From Halomonas sp. (GTDB lineage Bacteria; Pseudomonadota; Gammaproteobacteria; Pseudomonadales; Halomonadaceae), in the NCBI RefSeq assembly GCF_029263665.1, contig NZ_JAJUFQ010000011.1:62001-126000 (forward strand): a stretch of 64,000 bases of DNA, read 5' to 3'. Positions within the stretch are counted from its first letter, which is position 1; every line of letters starts with the position of its first letter. The translations under genes were made by a program, and so were the position numbers. Below are positions 35,910 through 45,535 of this stretch, one piece after another. A model generated the notes under the pieces. It was given only the letters and a program-made list of their open reading frames with translations. It ran no database searches and was not told where the DNA came from.

Positions 35910-37706
35910 CTAGCAGGTCTCGCCATGCTCGATCATCAGTTGCAAGGACTCACGACCACGGTATCGGTTGCGATTGAGCTTGTAGGCGCAGCGCAAGGTG
36001 TCACCTTCCGAGAAGGATGGCAGTTCGCCTGGCACCAATGCTCGGAACCAGATGGCCTTCCAGCTCATCCGCCCCTGAGACAATTCCATCATCAAATGGC
36101 TGCCATCCCCCACTGGCCGCAATCGCTCAATGATAAACTCGCCTTCGAACAAGGGAGATTCGAATTCTCTCCCGTAGGGACCCAGAGCTTCGATTTCATC
36201 CAGGGTGGCAAGATCCAGCTGAGCGATGCTCAGCTCACCATCGGTATATATCCTGGGAGCCAGTTCAATGCCCTCCAGTTGCTCCCCGACTGCCTGGAGA
36301 AAGGCCCGGCGGAAGTCGTCGAGGCATGGCAAGGGAACGCCGACACCCGCAGCGCCACGATGCCCACCAAAGCGCGGCAATGCCTCCGGCGCCAGTTCAT
36401 GGGTACGCTGCAAGGCATCGCGCAGATGAAGCTGCTCTATCGAGCGGCCAGAACCTGTCAGCATGCCAACCTCGGCAGCGGGTGTCAGAACCAGCGTAGG
36501 CCGCCCATAGGCCTGCACCAGGCGCGAAGCCACGATCCCCTGCACACCAGGATGTCCATCTTCCAGATACACCACGATAGCTGGCGCATCCTCGAGCAAT
36601 GCAGATTTCGCCAGGACCTTGGCATTTTCGACCATATCAGCTTCGATGGCCTTGCGCGCCTGGTTATCATCATCCAGTACAGCCAGATGCCTGTGAGCGA
36701 CATCATCACTGCCAGCCAGCATGAAGTGTAGCGCAGCATAAGGGTCGTCCAGGCGAGAACGGGCATTGATACGCGGGCCCATCTGGAAACCCAGCGTCTC
36801 CGCATTGAAGGGGACACTATCTGCCCCCAGTCGTTCAGCCATGGCTCGCCAGCAGGGCTCATTCATGCGATTGATCAACGTCAGGCCATGGCGCACCACC
36901 GCTCGATTGATGGCACTGCCTCCCAGGGAGACACAGTCGGCCACGGTGCCAAGGGCCACATAAGACAGCCAGGGAGAAAGCTTGGGCGTATCCGCTTCTA
37001 GCCCCCCTTGCTCGATCAGGGTTGCTCGGGCCAGCGACATCACCAACCAGGCCACCATGCAACCGGCAATCGTGGCATCCGGATAGCCGCAGTCACTGCG
37101 AGTCGGATTGACGGTCGCATATGCAGAAGGAGGAGGCCCCTCGATGGGCAGCGCATGATGATCACTGACCACGACATCAATCCCGGCCTGCTTGAGCCGA
37201 GCGATACGAGGTTCATCGGATGAGCCACAGTCGGCAGTGATGACCAGGGTGGGACGTGGAGACAATTTCAGGGTACGTTCCACCAGCGGCATGCTGATGC
37301 CATAACCATCATGGATACGATGGCCGATCAAGCTATGCAGACGCTGCTGAGGTACGCCGAATAATTCGTTGAGCGTACGCCGAATCACCACATGGGAAGT
37401 GATGCCATCCACATCGTAGTCGGTGAGAATGCCAATATGCTCGCCTTCCGCTACCGCCCGAGCAATGCGCTCGGCCGCCCGAGAGCCATCTGCCAATCGT
37501 TCAGGGTGTGCCAGATGACGCAGACCGGGATCCACCAAGGGCTCAATATCACCGTCATAATCACGCAAGCGCCCCGCTAGTATTCGAGCCTGCAGCTCCG
37601 TCAACCCCGCCGCCACAGCACGCTGATAGAGCGCCTCATTACATGGACGAGCAAGAATCAAGGGACGCGAAAAGGTCTCATTCCCTGCGACAGGCAAAGA
37701 TGACAT
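35910..37706 (-). CDS. RecJ-like DHH-family exonuclease, divergent
   Basis: A 598-residue protein with the RecJ layout: DHH domain, DHHA1 domain, and C-terminal OB-like domain. Metal motifs are DYDVDGITS (usual RecJ DFDADG), ITADCGSSDEP (usual VDNGIS), and SDHHALP (DHH). DHHA1 contains RFGGHRGAAGVGVPL, and late OB strands SWKAIWFRALVPG. The motif differences suggest a RecJ paralogue rather than the housekeeping 5'-3' ssDNA exonuclease. The ATG at 37706 is used; the frame upstream runs through a heptamer repeat and is not protein-like. It lies near thrC as recJ does in related genomes. Confidence 0.85.
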   Translation of the reverse strand: MSSLPVAGNETFSRPLILARPCNEALYQRAVAAGLTELQARILAGRLRDYDGDIEPLVDPGLRHLAHPERLADGSRAAERIARAVAEGEHIGILTDYDVDGITSHVVIRRTLNELFGVPQQRLHSLIGHRIHDGYGISMPLVERTLKLSPRPTLVITADCGSSDEPRIARLKQAGIDVVVSDHHALPIEGPPPSAYATVNPTRSDCGYPDATIAGCMVAWLVMSLARATLIEQGGLEADTPKLSPWLSYVALGTVADCVSLGGSAINRAVVRHGLTLINRMNEPCWRAMAERLGADSVPFNAETLGFQMGPRINARSRLDDPYAALHFMLAGSDDVAHRHLAVLDDDNQARKAIEADMVENAKVLAKSALLEDAPAIVVYLEDGHPGVQGIVASRLVQAYGRPTLVLTPAAEVGMLTGSGRSIEQLHLRDALQRTHELAPEALPRFGGHRGAAGVGVPLPCLDDFRRAFLQAVGEQLEGIELAPRIYTDGELSIAQLDLATLDEIEALGPYGREFESPLFEGEFIIERLRPVGDGSHLMMELSQGRMSWKAIWFRALVPGELPSFSEGDTLRCAYKLNRNRYRGRESLQLMIEHGETC

Positions 37707-37731
37707 GGGGTTCTCTCTGGGAATGGAATTC

Positions 37732-37773
<42 letters not shown>

Positions 37774-37886
37774 AATCGTCGAGTAGCGAGTTGTCCAGCG
37801 CCACTCCCTGGATCACAGACAAGAGACCGGGTTCGGGATACTTGAAACTTACAGCTTACAGCTCGCGCCGCATGGCGGCGCGTCAC

Positions 37887-38504
37887 TCAGGTCAGCGGCA
37901 GCATGACATGCGTCTGGTAACCAGGACGCTGCGTCAGGCGTTGATACCAGGCTTCCAGATGCGGCAGCTCAGGGCGTTCGATATCCATGTTGAACCAGCC
38001 GTAGGCATAACACCCCATGGGAATATCGCCAATGGCAAACTCATTGCCGGACAACCACTCCTGCTCGGCCAGCACATGGTCGACGACAGCCAGCTTCTCA
38101 CCGGTGACAGCAAGACCCCGGGCCATGGCAGCATGGTCACGAGTCTCCTCAGTCTTGCGTACCTTGTTCTGGAAAAGATCGCGGAAAGGACCGGACAAGG
38201 TGGACAGGACCCAGTCCATCCACATGTCGCTGCGCGCCAGGCTGGCTGGGCTGTGGCTACCCAGCTTGCCATCACCATAGGTGGCCAGCAGATAACGCAG
38301 AATGGCGTTGGACTCCCATACAACCAACTCGCCATCTTCCAGAACAGGAATCAGACGGTTGGGATTCAGCGCCTGATACTCCGTACTGTCGAGGCCTCCG
38401 AAGGGGCCTCCCATATCCGCGCGCTCCAGCTGCAAGCCAAGCTCATGAGCGCACCACATGACCTTCTTGACGTTGACCGAGTTATTACGACCGAGCAGAC
38501 GCAT
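37887..38504 (-). CDS. glutathione S-transferase family protein
   Basis: A 205-residue GST. The thioredoxin-like N-domain starts MRLLGRNNSVNVKKVMWCAH and contains LIPVLEDGELVVWESNAILR, where the ES pair binds the glutathione gamma-glutamyl group. The all-helical C-domain follows from about residue 85 and includes EWLSGNEFAIGDIPMG with the conserved capping Asp. Ser/Asn near residue 8 would be the activating residue as in beta/theta-like classes. ATG 38504 has GGAGG seven bases upstream. It lies between the RecJ-like gene and thrC, both on the same strand. Confidence 0.88.
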   Translation of the reverse strand: MRLLGRNNSVNVKKVMWCAHELGLQLERADMGGPFGGLDSTEYQALNPNRLIPVLEDGELVVWESNAILRYLLATYGDGKLGSHSPASLARSDMWMDWVLSTLSGPFRDLFQNKVRKTEETRDHAAMARGLAVTGEKLAVVDHVLAEQEWLSGNEFAIGDIPMGCYAYGWFNMDIERPELPHLEAWYQRLTQRPGYQTHVMLPLT

Positions 38505-38570
38505 CGACAACCTCCCTTGTCCTTGAAGCAAGCACCCAAGTCTTGGAACACCCATCAAACGCGGTACTGG

Positions 38571-39962
38571 TCAGCTGCGACGATGCTCGGCGACATAGGC
38601 CTGTACCGCACCGAGTTCCGCTGGCAATACACTATAGCGCTCTTCCCGCTCCAGCAGGTCTTCCATATGTGGCGGCAGAGGCACGCCTGGGAATCCGGCC
38701 TTGACCACTGCCTCGGCAAACTTGGCGGGATGAGCCGTTGCCAGCGTGATCATCGGCGTAGCAGTATCGCTGCGCTCGCGCTCCGCTGCACGGTACCCCG
38801 TAGCGGTATGCGGGTCGAGAATTTCCTGAGTCCGGTGATGCGCTTCACGAATCACTTCGAGAATGGTGGCATCATCGATGCTATGGCTGGAAAACTTGCC
38901 ACGCAGGCGCGCCAGCGGAGCCTCTGCCAGCACTGTCGGTTCATTCTGGAAACGCATCAACAGTTCAGCAACGGCATTGCCATCACGCTCGTAGGCTTCG
39001 AACAACAGGCGCTCGAAGTTGGACGACACCACGATATCCATGGAGGGCGCCAGGGTCGCCAGCAGTTCCTTCTTGGAGAAATCATTGTCGGCCAGGGTGC
39101 GATGAAGGATGTCATTGGCATTGGTGGCAATGATGAATTGCTTGACCGGCAACCCCATGCGGTGGGCCACATAACCGGCAAATACGTTGCCGAAGTTGGC
39201 CGAAGGGACACAGAAGCTGACTTCGCGTTGGGGAGCGCCGACCGCGACAGCTGATGCCACGTAGTACACCACCTGGGCCATGATCCGTGCCCAGTTGATG
39301 GAGTTCACTGCGACCAGGCGGGTGCCGTTGAGGAAACTCTGGTCGGCGAAACTGGCCTTGACCATGGCCTGGGCATCATCGAAGTTGCCCTCGATGGCAA
39401 TGTTGAAGACATTGTCCGCCAGCACGGAAGTCATCTGGCGCCGCTGCACTTCCGATACTCGGTTATGCGGGTGGAGGATGAAGATGTCGAGATTGTCGCA
39501 GTGACGGCAACCCTCGATGGCAGCAGAGCCGGTGTCACCAGAGGTTGCGCCCATGATCACCGCACGCTCGCCACGCTTCTTCAAGAAGTGGTCGAGAATA
39601 CGGCCGAGCAGCTGCAAGGCAACATCCTTGAATGCCAAGGTCGGGCCATGGAACAGCTCGAGCAGGAAGTGGTTGGCATCCAACTGGTTCAATGGCACTA
39701 CGGCATCATGGCTGAACGTGGCATAAGCATCTTCGATCAGGCCACGCAGGGTGGCATCATCGATTTCGCCGCCAACAAAGGGTTTCATCACCCGGAAGGC
39801 GATCTCGGCATAGGACAGACCGGCCATCTCGGCAAGGTCTTCCTTGCTCAGGGTCGGAAAGGTCTCAGGCACATAGAGACCGCCATCGGATGCCATGCCG
39901 GTGAGCACAACGTCCTCGAAGGAAAGTGCAGGCGCCTGCCCGCGAGTGCTGATATAACGCAT
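38571..39962 (-). CDS. thrC: threonine synthase
   Basis: A 463-residue PLP enzyme that converts O-phosphohomoserine to threonine. Features include the N-terminal RYISTRGQAPALSFEDVVLT, the Schiff-base Lys112 in HGPTLAFKDVALQLL, the phosphate-binding GATSGDTGSAAIEG, and SFCVPSANFGNVFAGYVA. It follows hom by 75 bp on the same strand, as in Pseudomonas, so the final two committed steps to threonine are co-expressed. The gap contains a 9-bp perfect hairpin. Confidence 0.97.
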   Translation of the reverse strand: MRYISTRGQAPALSFEDVVLTGMASDGGLYVPETFPTLSKEDLAEMAGLSYAEIAFRVMKPFVGGEIDDATLRGLIEDAYATFSHDAVVPLNQLDANHFLLELFHGPTLAFKDVALQLLGRILDHFLKKRGERAVIMGATSGDTGSAAIEGCRHCDNLDIFILHPHNRVSEVQRRQMTSVLADNVFNIAIEGNFDDAQAMVKASFADQSFLNGTRLVAVNSINWARIMAQVVYYVASAVAVGAPQREVSFCVPSANFGNVFAGYVAHRMGLPVKQFIIATNANDILHRTLADNDFSKKELLATLAPSMDIVVSSNFERLLFEAYERDGNAVAELLMRFQNEPTVLAEAPLARLRGKFSSHSIDDATILEVIREAHHRTQEILDPHTATGYRAAERERSDTATPMITLATAHPAKFAEAVVKAGFPGVPLPPHMEDLLEREERYSVLPAELGAVQAYVAEHRRS

Positions 39963-40011
39963 CTTGTCTTCCTTGCTGCGGCAGGTGGCCGCGGCCTATG
40001 AATCCAGCGAA

Positions 40012-40032
40012 GGTGACGCCATCGGCGTCACC
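40012..40032 (-). other. hairpin in the hom-thrC gap
   Basis: GGTGACGCC (40012-40020), loop ATC, GGCGTCACC (40024-40032), just after the hom stop. No T tract; may slow decay or partly terminate before thrC. Confidence 0.55.
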
Positions 40033-40037
40033 GGGCT

Positions 40038-41354
40038 TCAGTCCTGTTCGTCGAGACTTTCCACGCGGATACGAGTGACGGAACCCGCGATATCGGCCAG
40101 AGCTTCGATACGGCGAATGGCCTCGTTCATGTGCTTTTCCAGCGTACGATGGGTCAGCAGGATGATCGGCACCAGCTCACCCTCGGTTGCCTCCTGCTGG
40201 ATCAACGCTTCGATGGAGATACCTTCCTCGGAAAGGATCGTGGCGACACGTGCCAACACACCCGGCCGATCCACGGCCAGCAGGCGCAGGTAATAGGCCG
40301 TGGTGATATCTTCCATGGGCATGATCGGCAACGAGTCACAGTCACCGTCGACGCCACTGAAGGCCAGATAGGGCGTACGATAACGGTGCTCGGTGGAAAT
40401 ATCACGAGCCACATCAAGCAGGTCAGCCACCACCGCAGAAGCTGTCGGCTCAGCGCCGGCACCCGCACCATAGTAGAGCGTCGGACCCACCGCATCGCCC
40501 ATCACAGCGATGGCATTCTTGACCCCATGAACATTGGCCAGCAGGCGCTCCTTGGGAATCAAGGTCGGATGAACGCGCAGTTCCAGACCATGATCAGTAC
40601 GTTTGGAGATTCCCAGGTGCTTGATGATGTAGCCCAGATTGTCAGCCTGCTCGACATCTTCCGCAGTGACTCGAGAAATGCCTTCGGTGTAGGCCTTGTC
40701 GAACTGAAGCGGAACACCATAGGCCAGTGAGGCCAGAATGGTCAGCTTGTGGGCAGCATCGATGCCTTCGACATCGAAGGTTGGGTCTGCCTCGGCATAT
40801 CCCAGCGCCTGGGCCTCGGCCAGTACGTCCTCGAAGGTTCTCCCCTCATCACGCATGTGAGTGAGGATGTAGTTGCCGGTGCCATTGATGATACCGGCAA
40901 CCCAACTGATACGGTTGGCACCAAGCCCTTCACGCAAGGACTTGATCACCGGAATCCCTCCGGCCACCGCAGCCTCGAAAGCCACGATGACGCCCTTCTT
41001 GTGAGCTGCCTTGAATATCTCGTTGCCGTGGACGGCAATCAGTGCCTTGTTGGCCGTCACCACATGCTTGCCATTTTCGATGGCAGTGAGCACCAGATCA
41101 CGAGCCACATCGTAACCACCGATCAGTTCCACTACGACATCCACGTTGGGATTGGACGCCACGGCAAAGATATCGTTGGTGGTATTAATACCGGTGAGGT
41201 CGCATTCAGGGTTGGGACGACGATGAGCAACCTGCTCAATCACAATGGGCCGCCCGGCACGCCGCGCAATCTCATCAGCATTACGTGTCAGGACATTGAA
41301 GGTTCCGCCTCCGACGGTACCCAGGCCACAGATTCCCACTCTCACCGGTTTCAA
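40038..41354 (-). CDS. hom: homoserine dehydrogenase
   Basis: A 438-residue monofunctional enzyme that reduces aspartate semialdehyde to homoserine with NAD(P)H. The nucleotide motif is VGICGLGTVGGGTFNVL at the N-terminus; the catalytic region includes AAVAGGIPVIKSLREGLGAN and DPTFDVEGIDAAHKLTILA. A C-terminal ACT domain from about residue 350 (DRPGVLARVATILSEEGISI) makes feedback inhibition by threonine likely. It is the gene before thrC and has 118 bp between it and dsbC. Confidence 0.97.
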   Translation of the reverse strand: MKPVRVGICGLGTVGGGTFNVLTRNADEIARRAGRPIVIEQVAHRRPNPECDLTGINTTNDIFAVASNPNVDVVVELIGGYDVARDLVLTAIENGKHVVTANKALIAVHGNEIFKAAHKKGVIVAFEAAVAGGIPVIKSLREGLGANRISWVAGIINGTGNYILTHMRDEGRTFEDVLAEAQALGYAEADPTFDVEGIDAAHKLTILASLAYGVPLQFDKAYTEGISRVTAEDVEQADNLGYIIKHLGISKRTDHGLELRVHPTLIPKERLLANVHGVKNAIAVMGDAVGPTLYYGAGAGAEPTASAVVADLLDVARDISTEHRYRTPYLAFSGVDGDCDSLPIMPMEDITTAYYLRLLAVDRPGVLARVATILSEEGISIEALIQQEATEGELVPIILLTHRTLEKHMNEAIRRIEALADIAGSVTRIRVESLDEQD

Positions 41355-41423
41355 GATGTTTCTCCCTCAATTGGTTGTTTCTGCCTACGGCAGGTGTCAC
41401 AGCAAATGTCCCTCGAGGACATG

Positions 41424-41450
41424 GCCTGGGTGCAGATCCCAGGCTCTTTT
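41424..41450 (+). terminator. hairpin with T tract in the dsbC-hom gap
   Basis: GCCTGGG (41424-41430), loop TGCAGAT, CCCAGGC (41438-41444), then TCTTTT on the plus strand. The genes on both sides are read on the minus strand, so in that direction it has only an A run before the stem. Confidence 0.4.
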
Positions 41451-41472
41451 GTCGTATGAAACGCTATCAGTG

Positions 41473-42210
41473 TCAGCTCTTGACGCCCAGCATGCCTGCC
41501 AGGCGATCAGCAGGCACATAACCTGGCACCAGACGACCGTCGGGCAGCACGATGGCAGGTGTCCCCTGCACACCCATTTCCAATCCCAGGCGATATTGCT
41601 GCTCCACGGGATTGTCGCAGCTTGCCGCCTCTTCAGGAACCTCTCCCTGCTTCGCTGCGGTCAAAGCTTCCGTGCGATTGTCGGAGCACCATACTCGAGT
41701 CAGTTCACGAGCTCCTTCGCTGAGCATGCCGCCTCTCGGGAAAGCCAGGTAATTGACCTGAATGCCCATTTCATTGAGCTTGGGGACTTCCTCGTGGAAC
41801 TTACGGCAATACGGGCAGGTTGTGTCAGTGAACACATGAATCACCGCCTTGGGTTCATCTGCCCCTCGGTAAATGACCTGATCGTCGTCCGCAATGGCAG
41901 TCAGCCTGTCGGCGCGGCGCTCGTTACGCTTTTTTTCGGACAGATTGACCAGGCCTTCGGGGCCATTCTCATACAGATCACCAAGCAGGAAATAGCTGCC
42001 TTCAGAGTCGGTGTAGAAAGACTCGCCACTGGTAAGATGAACCTCATAGAGGCCTTCCATGGGAGACTCGAGCACTTCCTCGACCGGCATCTCCTTGCCG
42101 TCAACCTCGAGATTCTGCAGCTTGGAGGGCACGGCAGCCTGGGCCAAGCCTGCACAGGACATCGAGATGGCCAGGGTCATGGCGGCCATAGCGGGAAGAG
42201 TACGATTCAT
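41473..42210 (-). CDS. dsbC: periplasmic disulfide isomerase DsbC
   Basis: A 245-residue thiol:disulfide isomerase. A signal peptide ends near AQAAVPSK. The N-terminal dimerisation domain runs to about residue 85, then a helical linker (very acidic/basic SEKKRNERRADRL), and the thioredoxin fold with the active site CPYC at 132-135 (FTDTTCPYCRKFHEEVP). The cis-Pro loop is QGTPAIVLPDG. It shuffles wrong disulfides in the periplasm, kept reduced by DsbD (not in window). Order xerD-dsbC-hom matches Pseudomonas. Confidence 0.96.
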   Translation of the reverse strand: MNRTLPAMAAMTLAISMSCAGLAQAAVPSKLQNLEVDGKEMPVEEVLESPMEGLYEVHLTSGESFYTDSEGSYFLLGDLYENGPEGLVNLSEKKRNERRADRLTAIADDDQVIYRGADEPKAVIHVFTDTTCPYCRKFHEEVPKLNEMGIQVNYLAFPRGGMLSEGARELTRVWCSDNRTEALTAAKQGEVPEEAASCDNPVEQQYRLGLEMGVQGTPAIVLPDGRLVPGYVPADRLAGMLGVKS

Positions 42211-42213
42211 AGA

Positions 42214-43119
42214 TCAGCCTCGAGGATGATGGTCGGCATGCAGGGCTTCCAATCTGGCCTGCGCCACATGTGTGTATATCTGGGTTGTCGAAAGGTCAGC
42301 ATGTCCCAGCAGCAACTGTACGACACGCAAGTTCGCCCCATGATTCAATAAATGAGTGGCGAATGCATGCCGCAGAGTGTGCGGCGATAATGGGCGGTCA
42401 ATGCCGGCCACCTTGGCGTAATGCTTGATCCGATACCAGAATGTCTGGCGAGTCATGGTCGCATCGTGGCGCCCGGGGAACAACGCCGGCCTGGTGATAT
42501 CCATCATCAATGCACCACGCGCTTCACGAATGTAGCGCTCAAGCCAGTGGGAAGCCTCTTCACCAAGCGGCACCAGCCGATCCTTTTCGCCCTTGCCGCG
42601 CACCCGGACCACCCCCTGACGCAAATTGACGGCATCAGTGGTCAGTCCGACCAGTTCACTGACCCGCAACCCGGCACCATAGAGGACTTCCAACATGGCC
42701 CGGTCGCGCATGCCAATGGCAGTATCCAGCTCCGGGGCTGCCAACAAGCGCTCGACTTCCTGCTCCTCGAGCGTATCCGGTAACGACGGCCTGACCCGTG
42801 GTAGCTTGATCCCGGTCAGCGGATCCTCAGTGATACACCCTTCTGACAGTGCCCAGCGATAAAAACGCCTGAGGCTTGCCAGCAGGCGCACGTTGCTGCG
42901 CAATTGGTAACCATTGTCCCTGCGCTCACTCAGCCATCGCGGCAATAGAGACTCATCCGGGCTCAGCAGTTCCCCACCCTGCTGCTCAACCAGATAAGCT
43001 GCCCAGGCATTCAGATCGTGCCGATAGGCTGACAGAGTATGCTCGCTGGCACCTTGTTCAAGCCATAAAGCGTCGAGAAAGGTATCGATCAGAGCATCAG
43101 CTGTTTGCTGGGTCATCAA
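42214..43119 (-). CDS. xerD: site-specific tyrosine recombinase XerD
   Basis: A 301-residue recombinase that with XerC resolves chromosome dimers at dif. The N-terminal SAM-like domain (EQGASEHTLSAYRHDL) precedes the catalytic domain. Catalytic residues: Arg152 in GAGLRVSELVG, Lys176 in VRGKGEKDR, His247 and Arg250 in SPHTLRHAF, His273 in LGHADLSTT, and nucleophile Tyr282 in IYTHV. It lies 3 bp upstream of dsbC. It is a housekeeping recombinase, not a mobile-element integrase, judging by context and length. Confidence 0.95.
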   Translation of the reverse strand: MMTQQTADALIDTFLDALWLEQGASEHTLSAYRHDLNAWAAYLVEQQGGELLSPDESLLPRWLSERRDNGYQLRSNVRLLASLRRFYRWALSEGCITEDPLTGIKLPRVRPSLPDTLEEQEVERLLAAPELDTAIGMRDRAMLEVLYGAGLRVSELVGLTTDAVNLRQGVVRVRGKGEKDRLVPLGEEASHWLERYIREARGALMMDITRPALFPGRHDATMTRQTFWYRIKHYAKVAGIDRPLSPHTLRHAFATHLLNHGANLRVVQLLLGHADLSTTQIYTHVAQARLEALHADHHPRG

Positions 43120-43152
43120 CTATCGCCTTGGCATTCCCCGGCTCCATGACAA

Positions 43153-43188
43153 GACACCCCGCCCCGCAGAGAGCGGTGACGGGGTGTC
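43153..43188 (-). terminator. terminator of the rpsP-rimM-trmD-rplS operon
   Basis: GACACCCC (43153-43160) pairs with GGGGTGTC (43181-43188); inside it CCGC and GCGG can extend the stem. It lies 95 bp beyond the rplS stop. Only a short T run follows on the minus strand. Confidence 0.65.
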
Positions 43189-43282
43189 AATCAAAGCAGC
43201 ATGAAACCCTGATATGAGTGGAGTACCAGATGCATCAGCATGACGCCATGAGGCGCCCCTCCCAATCAGGCATTCAGCAGCC

Positions 43283-43639
43283 TTAAGCCAGCTTTTCCTT
43301 GATGCGCGCAGACTTACCGCTACGCTCACGCAGGTAGTACAGCTTGGCCTGACGCACGTCACCACGACGCTTGACAGCAATGGAGTCAACCAGCGGGCTG
43401 TAAGTCTGGAAAGTACGCTCAACGCCGACACCGTGAGAAATCTTGCGCACGGTGAAAGCGGAGTTCAGGCCGCGATTACGCTTGCCGATGACCACGCCTT
43501 CGAAGGCCTGCAGGCGCTCACGGTTACCTTCCTTGACCTTGACCTGAACGACAATGGTGTCGCCCGGAGCGAAGTCAGGTACCTGCTTGCTCATCTGCTC
43601 GGCTTCGAGTGCCTGGATCACCTTGTTCTTGCTGCTCAT
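43283..43639 (-). CDS. rplS: 50S ribosomal protein L19
   Basis: A 118-residue protein of the 50S subunit at the 30S-50S interface. [16 protein letters not shown] is the conserved start, with [40 protein letters not shown] and the C-terminal [24 protein letters not shown] precedes ATG 43639; the open frame further upstream is not part of it. It is the last gene of the operon. Confidence 0.98.
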   Translation of the reverse strand: MSSKNKVIQALEAEQMSKQVPDFAPGDTIVVQVKVKEGNRERLQAFEGVVIGKRNRGLNSAFTVRKISHGVGVERTFQTYSPLVDSIAVKRRGDVRQAKLYYLRERSGKSARIKEKLA

Positions 43640-43763
43640 ATCGTCAAACTCCTGAAAATGTTGTGACTCACCGATCGATAGTGGATGCCGGTGGGTCGTG
43701 ATCCCGGCACTCGCAGCACGAGAGCGGGTCGGTTTGTGACGCAAATCCGCAGAAACCCGAGAC

Positions 43764-44558
43764 TCAGGACGGCCCTGTTTCCGAGGAAGCGGATTGCACC
43801 TCCGCCTGATCGGCGTATTCGTCCATGAACTCTTTCAACAACGCTTGCTGTTCCGGTACCAGTTCCCTGCCTTCCAGCAAGTCCGGCCGACGCAACCAGG
43901 TGCGCCCTAGAGACTGCTTCATGCGCCATCGGCGAATATTGCCATGATGACCACTGAGCAAGACTTCCGGAACCCGCCGCCCATCGATCACCTCCGGGCG
44001 CGTATAGTGCGGGCAATCCAGCAACCCATCATTGAACGAGTCCTCGACCGCGGAATCCTGATGCCCCAATACGCCAGGCACCAACCTTGCCGCCGTGTCG
44101 ATCAGAACCATGGCCGGCAGCTCACCGCCGCTGAGCACATAGTCTCCAATGGACCATTCTTCATCGATATCCGCTTCTACCACACGTTCATCGATGCCTT
44201 CATAACGTCCAGCCACCACGACAAGAGGCGGACCTGAAGCCAGCTTCTGCGCTCCCTTCTGATCAAGCCTGCGCCCCTGGGGGGACAGGTAGATCACTCG
44301 CGGCCGCTGACCAGTGGCCTGCTCGGCACGCGCACGGGCGTCATGAATGGCGCTGCGCAGGGTGTCAACCTTCATCAACATACCGGGGCCTCCGCCATAG
44401 GGGCGATCATCCACAGTACGATGACGGTCAGTGGCATAGTCCCTGGGATTCCAGAACTCCACCGTCACCTGGCCTTTCTCGACCGCTCTCCCGGTAACGC
44501 CGTGGCAAGTAATCGCCTCGAACATCTCGGGAAACAGTGACACTACACCAATCCACAC
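43764..44558 (-). CDS. trmD: tRNA (guanine37-N1)-methyltransferase
   Basis: A 264-residue SPOUT-class enzyme that methylates G37 of tRNAs with S-adenosylmethionine and prevents +1 frameshifts. Motifs: [15 protein letters not shown] at the start, [35 protein letters not shown], and the knot segment [20 protein letters not shown] then [13 protein letters not shown]. The start is GTG at 44558. It lies 38 bp after rimM and 124 bp before rplS. Confidence 0.98.
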   Translation of the reverse strand: MWIGVVSLFPEMFEAITCHGVTGRAVEKGQVTVEFWNPRDYATDRHRTVDDRPYGGGPGMLMKVDTLRSAIHDARARAEQATGQRPRVIYLSPQGRRLDQKGAQKLASGPPLVVVAGRYEGIDERVVEADIDEEWSIGDYVLSGGELPAMVLIDTAARLVPGVLGHQDSAVEDSFNDGLLDCPHYTRPEVIDGRRVPEVLLSGHHGNIRRWRMKQSLGRTWLRRPDLLEGRELVPEQQALLKEFMDEYADQAEVQSASSETGPS

Positions 44559-44596
44559 AGCACTAGTCTCCTGTCGGTACTACCGATGACCCAGCA

Positions 44597-45139
44597 TCAA
44601 AAATCTGGATCCCAGTCGACCAGCATCTCCCCCGCGTCCAGATCGACATGCTTGACCACATCGTCGGGCAAGAAGGGAAGCAGACGCTCACGATCATCCG
44701 GGGCACCCTCGCCCTTGACGACCATGACATCATTGGCACCGGTCTCGAACAGGTAGGCCAAATGCCCGAGGCACATACCTTCCAGCGTGATGACCTTGAG
44801 GCCTTCCAACTGATGCCAGTAGTACTCGCCACTGTCGAGCTGAGGCAATGCCTCCTTGGGCAACAGAATTTCCGCACCGGCCATGGCTTCGGCCTGACTA
44901 CGATCATCGATGCCCTGAAGACAAGCCACCAGACCTCGCCCTTGGCGACGGCCCTGCTTGAGACGATGGTGTGAAACCTCTCCATCACGGCGGAGCACCC
45001 ACTCGGCATAATCGAGAATGCCTTCCATGGGGGAGGTATACGAATACACCTTCATCCAGCCCTTGATGCCATAAGGACTGGTCAGCTTGCCTAACACGAC
45101 GTAGTCGTCGGCCGATTGGCGCACAGCGCTTTGGCTCAT
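44597..45139 (-). CDS. rimM: 16S rRNA processing protein RimM
   Basis: A 180-residue 30S-maturation factor that binds S19 and helps assemble the head of the 30S subunit. The N-domain reads VVLGKLTSPYGIKGWMKVYS; the PRC-barrel C-domain has YYWHQLEGLKVI and LPFLPDDVVKHVDLDAGEML. ATG 45139 is chosen because GGAG lies six bases upstream; the ATG at 45151 would have its ribosome site too close. Confidence 0.96.
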   Translation of the reverse strand: MSQSAVRQSADDYVVLGKLTSPYGIKGWMKVYSYTSPMEGILDYAEWVLRRDGEVSHHRLKQGRRQGRGLVACLQGIDDRSQAEAMAGAEILLPKEALPQLDSGEYYWHQLEGLKVITLEGMCLGHLAYLFETGANDVMVVKGEGAPDDRERLLPFLPDDVVKHVDLDAGEMLVDWDPDF

Positions 45140-45286
45140 TGGCGACTCCATGACTCCTGCTGACGACAAACTGATTCACACCTTCTGGAAACACTGGCAA
45201 CGCATACCGTCAGCCTATTTCCAGTTACCTTACTGCCTGGTGACATTCAACAGGCTTCGCTGTGTGTCACCTCGACCTGGATGAAC

Positions 45287-45535
45287 TCAGGCCTGCTTGC
45301 GTGCTTCCTTGACCAGCTCAGCGACGCGACCAGACAGCTGGGCGCCCTGGGACTGCCAATGAGCAACGCGATCCAGGTCGACGCGCAGACGCTCTTCCTG
45401 ACCACGGGCAACAGGATTGAAGAAACCCAGACGCTCGATGAAACGGCCGTCACGGGAGTTGCGGGAGTCGGTCACGGTCAGGTGGTAGAAGGGACGCTTC
45501 TTGGCGCCACCACGTGCCAGACGAATGGTAACCAT
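45287..45535 (-). CDS. rpsP: 30S ribosomal protein S16
   Basis: An 82-residue ribosomal protein. [20 protein letters not shown] and [20 protein letters not shown] are diagnostic. It is first in the rpsP-rimM-trmD-rplS operon. The ATG at 45535 is the only start that matches the family; the open frame to 45625 lies in leader DNA. The 259 bp upstream to ffh contains no gene I can support. Confidence 0.98.
   Translation of the reverse strand: MVTIRLARGGAKKRPFYHLTVTDSRNSRDGRFIERLGFFNPVARGQEERLRVDLDRVAHWQSQGAQLSGRVAELVKEARKQA

Noticed and set aside
37791..39254. A 487-residue open frame on the plus strand over GST and thrC
   Set aside because: It is antisense to two well-recognised genes, has no ribosome site of note and shows low-complexity residues typical of shadow frames in GC-rich DNA.
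42214..43119. Tyrosine recombinase considered as an integrase of a mobile element
   Set aside because: Length, residues and the conserved xerD-dsbC-hom order identify housekeeping XerD.
43640..43744. N-terminal extension of rplS
   Set aside because: L19 begins at MSSKNKV with a good ribosome site; the upstream residues are not conserved.
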